A DNA stretch of 64,000 nucleotides from Unio delphinus (lineage: Eukaryota > Mollusca > Bivalvia > Unionida > Unionidae). Both the position numbers and the translations under genes were made by a program. Below the pieces are notes generated by a model that saw nothing but the letters and a program-made list of their open reading frames with translations, was not told where the DNA came from and did not search any database. Shown one piece after another: positions 51,520 through 64,000 of this stretch (within the stretch, counting starts at the first letter, position 1; every line of letters starts with the position of its first letter). The stretch is taken from positions 3,633,001-3,697,000 of the forward strand of contig JAQISU010000097.1 in NCBI GenBank assembly GCA_029339505.1, given 5' to 3'.

Positions 51520-52598
51520 GTGAAAGATTTCTTGTGATGTTTAGTTGGTCGTAAATTAAAATGAGTGAAAGATTTCTTGTGATGTTTAATTGGTCGTAAA
51601 TTAAAATGAGTGAAAGATTTCTTGTGATGTTTAGTTGGTCAAAAATTAAAATAAGTGAAAGATTTCTTGTGATGTTTAGTTGGTCAAAAATTAAAATAAG
51701 TGAAAGATTTCTTGTGATGTTTAGTTGGTCATAAATTAAAATGAGTGAAAGATTTCTTGTGATGTTTAGTTGGTCAAAAATTAAAATAAGTGAAAGATTT
51801 CTTGTGATGTTTAGTTGGTCATAAATTAAAATGAGTGAAAGATTTCTTGTGATGTTTAGTTGGTCATAAATTAAAATGAGTGAAAGATTTCTTGTGATGT
51901 TTAGTTGGTCAAAAATTAAAATAAGTGAAAGATTTCTTGTGATGTTTAGTTGGTCATAAATTAAAATGAGTGAAAGATTTCTTGTGATGTTTAGTTGGTC
52001 ATAAATTAAAATAAGTGAAAGATTTCTTGTGATGTTTAGTTGGTCAAAAATTAAAATAAGTGAAAGATTTCTTGTGATGTTTAATTGGTCGTAAATTAAA
52101 ATGAGTGAAAGATTTCTTGTGATGTTTAGTTGGTCAAAAATTAAAATGAGTGAAAGATTTCTTGTGATGTTTAGTTGGTCATAAATTAAAATGAGTGAAA
52201 GATTTCTTGTGATGTTTAGTTGGTCAAAAATTAAAATAAGTGAAAGATTTCTTGTGATGTTTAGTTGGTCAAAAATTAAAATAAGTGAAAGATTTCTTGT
52301 GATGTTTAGTTGGTCAAAAATTAAAATGAGTGAAAGATTTCTTGTGATGTTTAGTTGGTCATAAATTAAAATGAGTGAAAGATTTCTTGTGATGTTTAGT
52401 TGGTCAAAAATTAAAATGAGTGAAAGATTTCTTGTGATGTTTAGTTGGTCAAAAATTAAAATGAGTGAAAGATTTCTTGTGATGTTTAGTTGGTCATAAA
52501 TTAAAATGAGTGAAAGATTTCTTGTGATGTTTAGTTGGTCATAAATTAAAATGAGTGAAAGATTTCTTGTGATGTTTAGTTGGTCAAAAATTAAAATG
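51520..52598. repeat. 45-bp minisatellite, ~24 copies
   Basis: Very regular unit starting 'gtgaaagatttcttgtgatg'. Variation is confined to a few positions (ggtcAaaaa / ggtcAtaaa / ggtcGtaaa, and aaaatAag / aaaatGag), giving distinguishable unit types. Confidence 0.95.
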
Positions 52599-52784
52599 GT
52601 GAGAAGCTGACTTTGGATATAATTATTGTTTAGAAGCTTTTTAATGATTTGTTTTCATGAGCATTCAGGCATACTTGGAAAGCTTTTCACATTTCATAAC
52701 CATTATGGCATACTGGTACTTGGAAAGCTGTTCACATTTCAAGATCACTAGGGCATACTGGTACTTGGAAAGTTCTTTACATTT

Positions 52785-53260
52785 CATATGCATGCCAACC
52801 ATTACGTTTTTTTTTACGTGGAATCATTATGCTTTTTTTTCACTAAATTACTCATTACAGGTAAATGTATATTGATTACGCTTTTTCAATAAATCCACCT
52901 TCCAAAAAAAATCAATTTGTTTTCTCATTTTTATTAACAGTCCATTAATCCCACAGACCATATTTTAGAAAAGACTACTTTTATGTAACTACAATATAAG
53001 AGTACTCTTGTTCGTGGACTTGCATGCACTTTCCTAACAGTATCATGTTCTATTTATAGCATCTATCCTATTACCAAGAAACATTGTGGTACTTTCAAAC
53101 TTTCGACCTCAAATTCTATTTATAGCATCTCTATGACTTAGTGAAGAGAGAACAGACTGGTTTTCTAAGTTTAATCTTTACGCACAGACTCTTTGTTCTA
53201 ATTCATTGTTCTAATTCATATTTAGTGCAGAACCAATCTAAAAGTATTTGGTGCTAAAAA
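52785..53260. repeat. Dispersed repeat, copy 1
   Basis: Matches 56063-56480 in direct orientation ('catgccaaccattac', 'ccattaatcccacagaccat', 'agaaaagac', 'gtaactacaatataag'). Confidence 0.8.
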
Positions 53261-53779
53261 GTATATTTTAGTTTAGTCTATGCATTTAACAGAGCAGAGA
53301 TATCTCCTTTCAAAAAACTTCACAGATGGATTATAAAAAGGAAGAAAAAAAATCGAAACAAAAAATAACCGAATCCTAACAAATATGAAGACAAGATTGG
53401 AGCATTACGTGGCATATATTTCAGGCCATGTGAAAAGAATTGTAATATTTGGTGCTAAAAGTCTTAAGATGGATTCTTGTTGATGTGTGTATAAAGTTAA
53501 AAGTGCTACATATGAAAACTTGAAACAGTAAAGGATGTTAAAAGATGAGAGGGTAAATAAATTATTGTTTATTGAAATTTTATCATGTTATATGTGGATT
53601 ACACTTTTTCTTCCTGGATTCCGCTTTTTGACCACTTGGATTCTGATTTTTCCTCATCAGGGGTTGGTATGTTTGCATTTCATGACCATTAGAGCAAACT
53701 TGGAGAGCACATCATAAGCATTAGGTCTTACTTGGAAAGCTTTTCGCTATTTATGACCATAAGGGCATATTTGGAAGGC

Positions 53780-54410
53780 TCTTCACATTTCATGACCATA
53801 CAGGCATATATGTACTTGTAAAGCTCTTCACATTTCATGAGTATTAGTGCGTATTGGAAAGCTCTTAACATTTCATGAGTATTGGTGCATATTGGAAAGC
53901 TCTTCACATTTCATGAGTATTAGTGCGTATTGGAAAGCTCTTCACATTTCATGAGTATTGGTGCATATTGGAAAGCTCTTCACATTTCATGAGTATTAGT
54001 GCGTATTGGAAAGCTCTTCACATTTCATGAGTATTAGTGCGTTTTGGAAAGCTCTTCACATTTTATGAGTATTGGTGCATGTTTGAAAGCTCTTCACATT
54101 TCATGAGTATTAGTGCGTATTGGAAAGCTCTTCACATTTCATGAGTATTGGTGCATATTGGAAAGCTCTTCACATTTCATGAGTATTAGTGCGTATTGGA
54201 AAGCTCTTCACATTTCATGAGTATTAGTGCGTTTTGGAAAGCTCTTCACATTTTATGAGTATTGGTGCATATTTGAAAGCTCTTCACATTTCATGAGTAT
54301 TAGTGCATTTTGGAAAGCTCTTCACATTTCATGAGTATTGGTGCATGTTTGAAAGCCCTTCACATTTCATGAGTATTAGTGTGTATTGAAAAGCTCTTCA
54401 CATTTCATGA
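53780..54410. repeat. 38-bp minisatellite, ~16 copies
   Basis: Units 'gagtattagtgcgtattgga' plus 'aagctcttcacatttcat', with 'ttagtgcg' / 'ttggtgca' alternation between units. Confidence 0.95.
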
Positions 54411-54801
54411 TTTGAAAAAGTATAATCAGTTCATCACTATTTTCTATTAAAAATTAGAAGAAGAAGAAAAAAGCTAACTATTTTTCTGCTTTTGATCAAA
54501 ATTTGTGACTATAATGCAAGGAATGTTTTTTTTAATTCAAATGACTGTATGATCAATCCATTTCTATTTTAATTGCTGTTAAGCTCATTCTAGAATGATG
54601 GCACACATAACTTCAACAGAGCTATGATCAAAGGAGGTAATGAATTCTGTAATTTTTGACAATATAATTTTTTTTATTAACTTTAATGGTAAATTTGACT
54701 GTTGAAATGACTTTTTAATTCTTACATACTTTTAAAAAGTTTACAAGAAGGTTTTGTCAAGTTTAATTGAACTTAAAATTCCTTTCATTTTAAAGTTTTA
54801 C

Positions 54802-54805
<4 letters not shown>

Positions 54806-54874
<69 letters not shown>
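54806..54874. repeat. (TC)n microsatellite
   Basis: CT dinucleotide tract. Confidence 0.95.
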
Positions 54875-54876
<2 letters not shown>

Positions 54877-55126
54877 GCACTGTGATCTGTAGTATATCAA
54901 TTTGTACAGTGTAATTCAGTGGTTGCTATTTCAATACCTGTGCCAGCATACCCTGGAAAATGTATTTCATTCTCTTTACTTGGCATGATAATGTGTTAAA
55001 AGTATCGTGAAAACCAAAAACAGCAATAGCTCTGAGGATCCAATGTACGCTAAGCTTATGCAGACTGGAAAGAACAATGACATTTATACACAAGTCAGTA
55101 TGGATTTATTTATTTGTCTGTAGGAC

Positions 55127-55375
55127 CATTTGGAACATGGTATTTTACTCAATTCAATCTGGGATAATTTTTGTCAGTGGGACCATTGGGAACATGGTAT
55201 TTTACTCAGTTCAATCTGGGATAATTTTTGTCAGTGGGACCATTGGGAACATGGTATTTTACTCAGTTCAATCTGGGAAAATTTTTGTCTGTGGGACCAT
55301 TGGGAACATGGTATTTTACTCAGTTCAATCTGGGAAAATTTTTGTCAGTGGGACCATTGGGAACATGGTATCTTT
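55127..55375. repeat. 57-bp tandem repeat, ~4 copies, 75 bp before exon 2
   Basis: Units around 'gggaacatggtattttactc' and 'agttcaatctggga'. The unit length is a multiple of three and several frames stay open by chance. Confidence 0.95.
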
Positions 55376-55451
55376 ACAGAAGTAAGTTTGGATTGATTTA
55401 TATACATTTGGTCCTTATGACAGGATTAACGGTCATTGTTTTCTGCTTCAG

Positions 55452-55600
55452 GTTACATACACAATGTTTCATGTGACAAAAGGCACCCCGTGGCCCACCT
55501 CAACAGGGGAGGAACGACTCAAGACACAGTGGGAACAAATTGACTTTGGACGCCAGTTTACTCCCACCAAAAAATTTTTGATGACAGTTCCAATAGTCTT
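55452..55600 (+). CDS. ORMDL: ORMDL-family protein, coding exon 2
   Basis: 149 nt between CTTCAG and GTAAGT. Encodes VTYTMFHVTKGTPWPTST, then EERLKTQWEQIDFGRQFT and PTKKFLMTVPIV, matching the conserved KGTP(F/W)...ARL.THWEQ.D.G.QFT..(R/K)KF block of ORMDL proteins. It ends two bases into a Leu codon (phase 2). Confidence 0.93.
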
Positions 55601-56062
55601 GTAAGTATAAGAAGAGTAGTTTTCAAGTTTTTTATGAATTTTAGTGATGTGCAAATGGAACTATAGCAACTTTATCGGCTTTCCATTGCAAGACTTTGGG
55701 CTGGGCATCACTGGAATTTTCCTGTTGTGCTACATGCCGAAAATGACATACATGGTAAAGCTGTACTGATTAATCGCCTGTCCTCATAATCGGGTTGATT
55801 ATTATAATAATCGGTATCAGCAGAAATAATCGGTGCCGATGTAAACAAATTTAAAAAATAACAAATTTCCAAAATATAAATTTAATTATAACATTCATTT
55901 TGACATGGCTTGAATTTTAAATCAGAAATAAATAGCGGAAATTAAGGAATAAACATTTGATTTGAGGGTTAATTTAAAGACATTATATTCTTAAAAGTAA
56001 ATACTTTTTAACACGCTGTAACCACCGCTGATTTTTGCTGAGAAGTCCCGATTATTACATTA

Positions 56063-56480
56063 TGCATACATGCCAACCATTACACTTTTGGCGTAATCAT
56101 TACGCTTTTTAAAATTAAATTACGCGTTACACTTAAACGTATATGGATTATGCTTTTGAGGTATATCCACCTCCCAAAAGATCATTTATTTGTTTTCTCA
56201 TTATTATTAACATTCTGTTAATCCCACAAACCATAGTTTAGAAAAGACAGCTTATATGTAACTTCAATATAAGAATACGCTTGACTGTGGACTTTCCTAA
56301 AACAGTATCATGTTCTATTTATAGCTAACCTGGTTCTATTGTCGACCTTGAATTCTTTTTTTAGCATCTATATGCTTAGTGAGGAGAGAGTAGACTGGTT
56401 TTCTAAATTTAATCTTTACGCGCAGATTCCATGTTCTAATTCATATTTGCTGCAGAATCGATAAGGATTAACTTTTAATT
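56063..56480. repeat. Dispersed repeat, copy 2
   Basis: Direct-orientation relative of 52785-53260. No coding capacity; class unknown. Confidence 0.8.
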
Positions 56481-57614
56481 AGTCACGCTGGCTTTCTTGC
56501 TTGTTTATTTAAGACTAATCTTTAGTTATTTTGCAGTTTGACCACAGCTGACCAGAATATCTAAATAGGGCATGTCCTGGGGGAAAATAGGGTGCATCAC
56601 AGGGTGCGTCTTTTTGTGAATTGCACACATATTGGACCAGGAAGATGGATCAATATTTAGTGAAAACCAGGCTTTAAAATTGCCACGATAAACCTCCCAA
56701 CTGTAGGTCCCAATCTATATTTTTTATTCAGTGTCCCTACTTGGCTTTTGAAAAGTTCATAGGGATGCCTTACACTTCATTTTACACAACTATGGTAATC
56801 TTGCTAATACATTTATTATGGAATAAAAGGCAATTGTATTTGAAATTATTGGGGGGGGGGGGGGCATAAAAATGAGTCTTGTCACAAGGCTCCAAACACT
56901 CTAGCTATGCCTCTGCATCAATGCACTGGTATACTTACCATTAACAAAATTCTTCTTATCACAAGCCAGTTTTAGTCATTTTAATGATTAACTGGCCTGT
57001 ATTACTGTCACAAACCGATAGAGAAATTAACCGACTGTCAACAAATGAGATGACGCAACATCAAGCTTTGGAAAGTTATGATGTTTGTTCAGCCAAAAGA
57101 CAAAACTAAATTTGGTTGATCTTGATCATTAGTTGATATATATGAGACTTTTAGCCTTTATTATTACCACTCTTTATGAACATGTAAATTATCATGGTTC
57201 TATGCCTTGTACAATCAAACGTGCATATCTTTTTGAAAATATTACTTCAATTTGTAGGATCGCTTATATCACTGAAAATGAGTAACTCGTGAGAGGTGAT
57301 TCATTGTAAATGAAACAGCTGTCAAAGACTAGCTGAAATGTTATCTAGAAGAATACAATTTGGTCCAAACAACAAAAAAAGCAAAATCTGCATCTATGTT
57401 TGGGAATAAACAAGGATTTAAGAGACACTTTGCACTGTGTAAGTACTGTACATTATAGTACACTGTAAACTCAACCGGCCCATTAATTATGAAGTCTGTA
57501 TTTACCTTTATTTAATTTCGTGTTGGAGAAATCACAAAATACGCACATGCAAAATAATAACAAAATCAATCATAGTACTTTATAACAGTTTAATAATTGT
57601 CGGGTCACTGAAAA

Positions 57615-59215
57615 TTATTCACTCAATGAAATATATCCATTATTCACTATATGAAATATATCCATTATTCACTATATGAAATATATCCATTATTCACTAT
57701 ATGAAATATATCCTTTATTCACTATATGAAATATATCCATTATTCACTCAATGAAATATATCCATTATTCACTCAATGAAATATATCCATTATTCACTAT
57801 ATGAAATATATCCATTATTCACTATATGAAATATATCCATTATTCACTATATGAAATATATCCATTATTCACTCATTGAAATATATCCATTATTCACTCA
57901 ATGAAATATATCCATTATTCACTCATTGAAATATATCCATTATTCACTTGATGAAATATGTCCATTATCCACTCAATTAAATATATCCATTATGCACTCA
58001 ATTAAATATATCCATTATTCACTCAATTAAATATATCCATTATCCACTCAATTAAATATATCCATTATCCACTCAATTAAATATATCCATTATGCACTCA
58101 ATTAAATATATCCATTATTCACTCAATTAAATATATCCATTATCCACTCAATTAAATATATCCATTATGCACTCAATTAAATATATCCATTATCCACTCA
58201 ATTAATTATATCCATTATCCACTCAATTAAATATATCCATTATGCACTCAATTAAATATATCCATTATGCACTCAATTAATTATATCCATTATGCACTCA
58301 ATTAAATATATCCATTATTCACTCAATTAAATATATCCATTATCCACTCAATTAATTATATCCATTATCCACTCAATTAAATATATCCATTATGCACTCA
58401 ATTAAATATATCCATTATTCACTCAATTAAATATATCCATTATGCACTCAATTAATTATATCCATTATTCACTCAATTAAATATATCCATTATGCACTCA
58501 ATTAATTATATCCATTATTCACTCAATTAAATATATCCATTATGCACTCAATTAAATATATCCATTATTCACTCAATTAAATATATCCATTATGCACTCA
58601 ATTAAATATATCCATTATTCACTCAATTAAATATATCCATTATGCACTCAATTAAATATATCCATTATCCACTCAATTAAATATATCCATTATGCACTCA
58701 ATTAAATATATCCATTATTCACTCAATTAAATATATCCATTATGCACTCAATTAAATATATCCATTATCCACTCAATTAAATATATCCATTATGCACTCA
58801 ATTAAATATATCCATTATCCACTCAATTAATTATATCCATTATCCACTCAATTAAATATATCCATTATGCACTCAATTAAATATATCCATTATGCACTCA
58901 ATTAAATATATCCATTATCCACTCAATTAATTATATCCATTATCCACTCAATTAAATATATCCATTATGCACTCAATTAATTATATCCATTATTCACTCA
59001 ATTAAATATATCCATTATGCACTCAATTAATTACATCCATTATTCACTCAATTAAATATATCCATTATCCACTCAATTAATTATATCCATTATTCACTCA
59101 ATTAAATATATCCATTATCCACTCAATTAATTATATCCATTATTCACTCAAATATATCCATTATGCACTCAATTAATTATATCCATTATGCACTCAATTA
59201 AATGTATCAATTATT
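57615..59215. repeat. 25-bp minisatellite, ~63 copies
   Basis: Unit 'ccattatNcactcaattaaatatat'. N is T, C or G, and 'ttaaat' alternates with 'ttaatt'. The first ~14 units are a variant with 'tatatgaaat' or 'caatgaaat' in place of 'caattaaat'. Confidence 0.97.
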
Positions 59216-59915
59216 CACTAGATACAAGCATATATCCTCTATATATGAGGGAAATCTGTATAAATAGTAAAATAATAATAAAGAGTGGACACAATTTCAT
59301 GAATAATTTCTTTTCAATTGCATTAAGTGAAAATGGTTTTAAAAGCATCTTTATATGCCGATGACTCTTTGTTTCAATGAGTGCTTTCCCATTTAATTTT
59401 CATCTTTGTAAGTCGGGCAGCATCAGTGGTTTGGATTGGATGATGTTGGCAAATGTGGGTTGTCAAGATCACTGTCCAACCCATGATCTTCACATTCACA
59501 TTGCATTCCCAGCAAATGGTATAATTATCAAGTAATTTTCCCATTTGTTGAATTTCAGTCCAGAACGCTGTCAGATGAATAATTTTTGTCTTTCTATTCG
59601 GTACCATTGTATACAAAACTTTAGCTCCTTGTCCACCATTTTTGTTCATTTTTATGCAATAGGCTGGATATAACATACAGTTTAACCATATTTTCAGCAA
59701 AAACATTTTTAAGAAATTTTTTGGTTTAACACACCTTTTAGCTGTTAGACCAGGTGAGCTTTTGATATGGTCTGCACCCATCATGCATTGTACATCATGC
59801 ATTGCCTGACCATATCAGTTGTTACCATTCAGGAACTAGGAATGTACGGTTATATCATTGAAATCATGGACAAATTGAGCAATGAGAAAAATCCATGCAT
59901 AGTAATGAGGCTATA

Positions 59916-60255
59916 TTGCATCTGATTGGTGTATCTTGTTACCATTCTGCATCTGATTGGCTGACGTTTTTACTACTCTGAAGGCCATATTTCTTATCCA
60001 GTTTTGATCAGACTTTGAAAATACGTGCCATCATTATTAAAATCTCAGATTGATTCAGTAATGAGCTTGCATCTGTTTGACTTAGCTTGTTACCACTCTG
60101 CATATGATTGGCTTAGCTTGTTACCACTCTATATCTGATTAGCTTAGCTTGTTATTGCTCAGAAGGTCTTACTATATTCTGATGTTGATCAAACTTGAAA
60201 TATGAGCATATGTCATCAAGGTCATATGTCATCAAGGTCATATGTCATCAAGGTC
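59916..60255. repeat. Short degenerate repeats
   Basis: About five loose copies of 'gcatctgattggctta' with 'cttgttaccactc' (59916-60155), then three copies of a 17-bp unit 'tcatatgtcatcaaggt' (60208-60255). Confidence 0.8.
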
Positions 60256-60761
60256 TTTGAAAAGTTTGATAATGGGCAGGATACATTTACGTGAGATGTT
60301 CCTGCATGGAGAGAAAAAAGGAGGCATACAGTTAAACATTTTACTTTAAAAAAAACTGTTCTACATGGAAGGATTTTAAAGTTTGCAGAAAGGGTATACA
60401 AGATGGTCATACAAATAATACAGAAATGGTAAAATATTCTATAGTCATAGAAAGTTTTTGGGAAGAAAAATAATATTTTATGCCAGCCATGCACCAAAAA
60501 AATCATTTTGCAAATTTTACACATTAGAAATGTTTAGTGTAATTGAAGATCTGGAGTTAAAAGTGTTGTCAAAACTGATTTTCTTTTCATCATATTTTAA
60601 TAGCATCATGAACATAATACAATCCTGGACAGTCTCCTTATTTGTATTTTATAATGTTTTGTGGTCTCATGAATTTAATACATGTACCTTCTTTGTGGAG
60701 TATTGTATCCAATCATTTAACTTTTATACATGCTCATATTTGGTTGTTTTTATATTTTCAG

Positions 60762-60897
60762 GTTTTTCGTGGCCAGTTTTTATTCCAAGTATGACAAAGT
60801 TCATTTTTTCTTCAATCTTTTTTTCCTGTTACTAACTGTTGTGCCGAAACTGCCAATTTTCCATGGGGTCAGAATTTTCAACATCAACAAGTGGTGA
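60762..60897 (+). CDS. ORMDL: ORMDL-family protein, coding exon 3
   Basis: 136 nt after TTTTCAG. Completes the split Leu codon and encodes FFVASFYSKYDKVHFFFN, then a hydrophobic helix and VVPKLPIFHGVRIFNINKW, then TGA. The C-terminal (P)KLP..HGVRIF(G/N)INK is diagnostic for ORMDL. A terminal Trp replaces the usual Tyr. Confidence 0.94.
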
Positions 60898-62164
60898 CCA
60901 ACAACGCTTGACCTGATGCAGCTTTGTATTAGCACCAATGAAAGTTTTTTTTTTATTTTCCAGAAATAGTCATCTTCCCTAAGGGAAAAAATGCTTCTGT
61001 TGTGTCTACCATCCATCACATATTTGTTGATTAAACCAATAATTAAGAACAGATCCGTTATTGTAACCATAGCAATGCAGTATCTCTTCTGTCTGTCATT
61101 GAAGTCCTTGCAAAATACTGTGATACTTTTTTATATAAGTCAAAATCCTCAGCAATTTATAACATTTTAAAAAAAAATTATTTTATGTCAGGTTTAGATA
61201 GCAGAGCGTCTACATAAAGGGGGAATAAGTATCAAGGGATGTAATTGCGATAGCCTAAATATCATTATTTGTAAGTTTTTGATGAATCCTTGGAATACGT
61301 AAAGAAAATACCTCTGTATATCAAGCCAAAGTGTTCTACCTCGACCATTCCAATTGTTTTTTGCACCAATTTTAAATAGCTATTGCGGTATGCCATGGTT
61401 GTCGAGGATAACACAATCAAGCCAGCTATCAAAATGGCTAGAGATTTATAAATAAATCTGAAAGCTGTATAATAAAATGATTTTATTGGTCACAGTTGCC
61501 ATGGTAATCAAATATACAAGATCATTCCAAATTGTGTGACATTGCTTCTGCACCTGAATTTGCTTTCTGATTATGCCAGTGGTTTAATTTGAGATGTTAA
61601 ACTCCATTGGACAATTATTCTACTGAAGTCATGCCAGATGTAATTATTACAGCTTTCCTTTAACATCTTAGCTGTTGCAGAGTACTTTTTTAATATATTT
61701 GCATGTAGACTTATGTACAACATTTTTTGATCAGCTTAATTGTCTCTTTTTTATCTTGCTACAATTTGCTTCAAGTTTTCATACCAATAATTGTTTATTA
61801 TGAGTAGGAAGGTGCATTTAAATTCTTTTCTGTAATTTTGTATGTAATTAACACAGAGCTTATTATAATGTTTGTATTTACCTGCAAAACGTTTGCAAGA
61901 AACAAGACAGTTAATAAGAAGCATTGTTAGGAGATAGCTTCTTCCCAAAATATTATGTTGTCTCTCAGTCAGGTGGTCTCATTTGCAGTAATTACATTAT
62001 GTAAGGCTATTGATAGCTGCTTGAAAAACGGAGTCTTTTATGACAGATGGGTTTATTCATTGGTTTTTTAAACATATCTCTTGTTGTAGTTGTCTGTGAC
62101 AGATTGGTGCCTTTTGAATAATGTATTTATCTTCTTAAAAAGAGTCTAAACTTTTCTGCATTGT
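60898..62164. other. ORMDL 3' UTR and downstream DNA
   Basis: AT-rich. Possible AATAAA signals occur near 61450, but the real cleavage site cannot be fixed from sequence. Confidence 0.4.
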
Positions 62165-62530
62165 TTGACTTGAGAGGGAGGGTACAAGATTTGACTTTTG
62201 TTTGACATTTAACATCTGTGTTACTTGAGAGGGAGGGTACAAGATTTGCCTTTTGTTTGACATTTGCCATCTGTCTTATTTGAGATGGAGGGTTCAAGAT
62301 TTGCCTTTTGTTTGACATTTGCCATCTGTCTTATTTGAGAGGGAGGGTACAAGATTTGCCTTTTGTTTGACATTTGCCATCTGTCTTATTTGAGATGGAG
62401 GGTTCAAGATTTGCCTTTTGTTTGACATTTGCCATCTGTCTTATTTGAGAGGGAGGGTACAAGATTTGCCTTTTGTTTGACATTTGCCATCTGTCTTATT
62501 TGAGAGGGAGGGTACAAGATTTGCATTTTG
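62165..62530. repeat. 55-bp tandem repeat, ~6.5 copies
   Basis: Units of 'gagggagggtacaagatttg' followed by 'ccttttgtttgacatttgcc', with 'gagAggg..gtac' and 'gagAtgg..gttc' types alternating. Confidence 0.95.
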
Positions 62531-64000
62531 CCTGACATGTGAGAATGTAAGAATAGATTAGTGTGTACTTCATGTGAAGAATTATATCATAATAGGATAA
62601 TCAATCGAATGCATCAGAAAAATCGTAAGCATAATGTAATTAGTAATTAGTCTTGTTTCGTAGTTAAACATTTACACAGCATACATAAATTCTTACGCAT
62701 TTACAGAACATGTATAAATTCTGCTTTATTTTAGCATGTAAAATCATTTATGAATGAAATAATTTGACCCCAAATGACCTCTGTTATGTAGAGCTCTTTG
62801 TTGTGTATAACAGTGGTGGAGTTATCATTTCAAGTACAGTAGAGCCGGTCTTGAAAGACAACACCTTCTGCCAAAACATTATGGTATCTCAAGACAGGTG
62901 GTCTCCCATAACAGGTCATACCACTATATAATCAATAAATCTGTGCATTGAGAATATGGTCTTTAAAGACAGGTGGTCTCACATAGCAGTGGTCTTTCCA
63001 GACAGGTTTTACTGTATTGTGTTAAAAACCTTTTGTGTTGTACAAAAATACAACCAATTTGTATTGTCTCATATGCATCAGTAAATGCCGATACAATGGC
63101 ATCCTTAATTGATTTCCTGCTTTGGGATTTTCAGGAGATGCAAATAAATATTTTTGGGATGTTCATATTGCTTTCTATAAATAAGTAAAAATTAAAGTGA
63201 AAAAGGTGTAGGGATTGTATCTCAAAAATCAATAAGTTAATTCATATACAAAACTGTGGAGTATAGGTTTGTTGAAATGTAGGAATTCAGGGTCCAAAAC
63301 TGGAAGTACTGGGAGCAGTGACTCTTAAGTGTTATACTGTAATACACAGAATACATGTATTGTTGTTATACTGCAGTACACAGAACACATGAAATACATT
63401 TAGTGTTGGACTGTGATACTTAGGACACATGATAACATTTTAGTGTTATACTCTAATACACAGAACACATCCATTTAGTGTTAAACTGTAATGCACAGAA
63501 CAAATTATGCATTGAGAGTTATTCTTTAATACACAAAACATATATATATTTTATATACTAATTATACTTGATAATGCTCTGTTTGAATATATCAAAGTAT
63601 TCTACCATATTAAAAGGACACACAAATGTGGCAAGGTGGGTTACCTCTTTTCTCAGATTTCTTGGGGGCAGGGGCTATTCTTAAGTCTATTTGAATTTAT
63701 TAACATTTATTTATTTCACTCCATACTGGGATGCCTCTACTCACCACATTTTATGGGGGGAGGGGGGCAAGTGTACACATTTACTAAATCCTAAACTCAA
63801 CCCTGATATATGAGTACTCTTCAGTGGTTCTTCATGAGTTATTTCTCAACCAAGTATACTCGCAATCGTGTATATCCTATCATATGCTGAAAAATAGCTT
63901 TGAAACCTCACAAAACCAAAACCATTACCTAAACAAGACATTCTTAATTTTCATGGCATGTATAGAAGATCAGGAGTGATAGTACTCAAAATAAAAAATT
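62531..64000. other. Right host flank
   Basis: No gene recognised. Loose ~45-50-bp repeats with 'gtgttatactgtaatacacagaacacat' (marker only) occur at 63330-63545. Confidence 0.5.

Larger units (their letters stand above)
50705..55451 (+). other. ORMDL intron 1 (4.7 kb)
   Basis: GTAAGT donor and TTCAG acceptor. Holds the 48-bp, 45-bp, 38-bp and 57-bp tandem arrays, a (TC)n tract and one copy of a dispersed repeat (52785-53260). Confidence 0.85.
55601..60761 (+). other. ORMDL intron 2 (5.2 kb)
   Basis: GTAAGT donor; polypyrimidine tract and TTTTCAG acceptor. Contains the second copy of the dispersed repeat, the 25-bp minisatellite and short degenerate repeats near 59916-60255. Confidence 0.88.

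Noticed and set aside
55077..55476. Open frames over the 57-bp repeat as an ORMDL exon or separate protein
   Set aside because: The unit length is a multiple of three, so several frames stay open together; exon 2 starts at a clean acceptor at 55452 after the array.
57615..59215. CRISPR-like array (regular short repeats)
   Set aside because: Units are head to tail with no unique spacers, in a eukaryotic intron; this is a minisatellite. The same holds for the 45-, 38- and 55-bp arrays.

Overview
This looks like a window of an animal genome, probably a marine invertebrate and perhaps a mollusc; the taxon is an inference. Evidence: a spliced ORMDL gene with GT-AG introns, tRNA-derived SINEs, non-LTR retrotransposon remnants, dinucleotide microsatellites and several long minisatellites. 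Into this DNA two large virus-like elements of the Polinton/Maverick (adintovirus-like) type have inserted head to head, 1.7 kb apart.

Layout. 1-1547: host flank without recognised genes. 1548-16759: element A (15.2 kb), decayed, with 208-bp terminal inverted repeats (TIRs) and a GTTGG target duplication. 16765-18440: spacer with a retrotransposon endonuclease remnant, a SINE and a TA repeat. 18446-33732: element B (15.3 kb), in the opposite orientation to A and largely intact, with ~290-bp TIRs and a GATTG target duplication. 33738-50500: host DNA with a MITE-like palindrome, SINEs, two LINE remnants and satellites. 50531-60897: an ORMDL-family gene in three coding exons, whose two ~5-kb introns are filled with minisatellites. 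60898-64000: 3' flank with a 55-bp minisatellite.

Element B gene order, left to right: packaging ATPase (-), zinc-ribbon/phospholipase A2 protein (+), retroviral-type integrase (+), a giant protein-primed-type PolB fused to an SF1 helicase (-) followed by an HNH domain in the +1 frame, a small Cys-rich protein (+), an HNH/NUMOD homing-type gene (+), two unknown genes (+), a basic core-like protein, the double-jelly-roll major capsid protein, a pX/pVI-like membrane-active protein, an adenain-like protease, a fibre-like repeat protein, a two-helix membrane protein and a penton-like minor capsid protein. Integration, replication, capsid building, maturation, packaging and membrane breach are therefore all represented. 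Element A carries the same order in mirror image, with stops and frameshifts in almost every gene, which makes it a useful comparison for B.

The most unusual features are the PolB-helicase(-HNH) fusion with an ATDS motif C and a possible OTU-like Cys/His region, TIRs that carry an inverted internal copy of their own tip, an AT-rich upstream motif (palindromic in one copy) shared by several late genes, and lineage-specific in-frame repeat expansions in B's polymerase and fibre genes.
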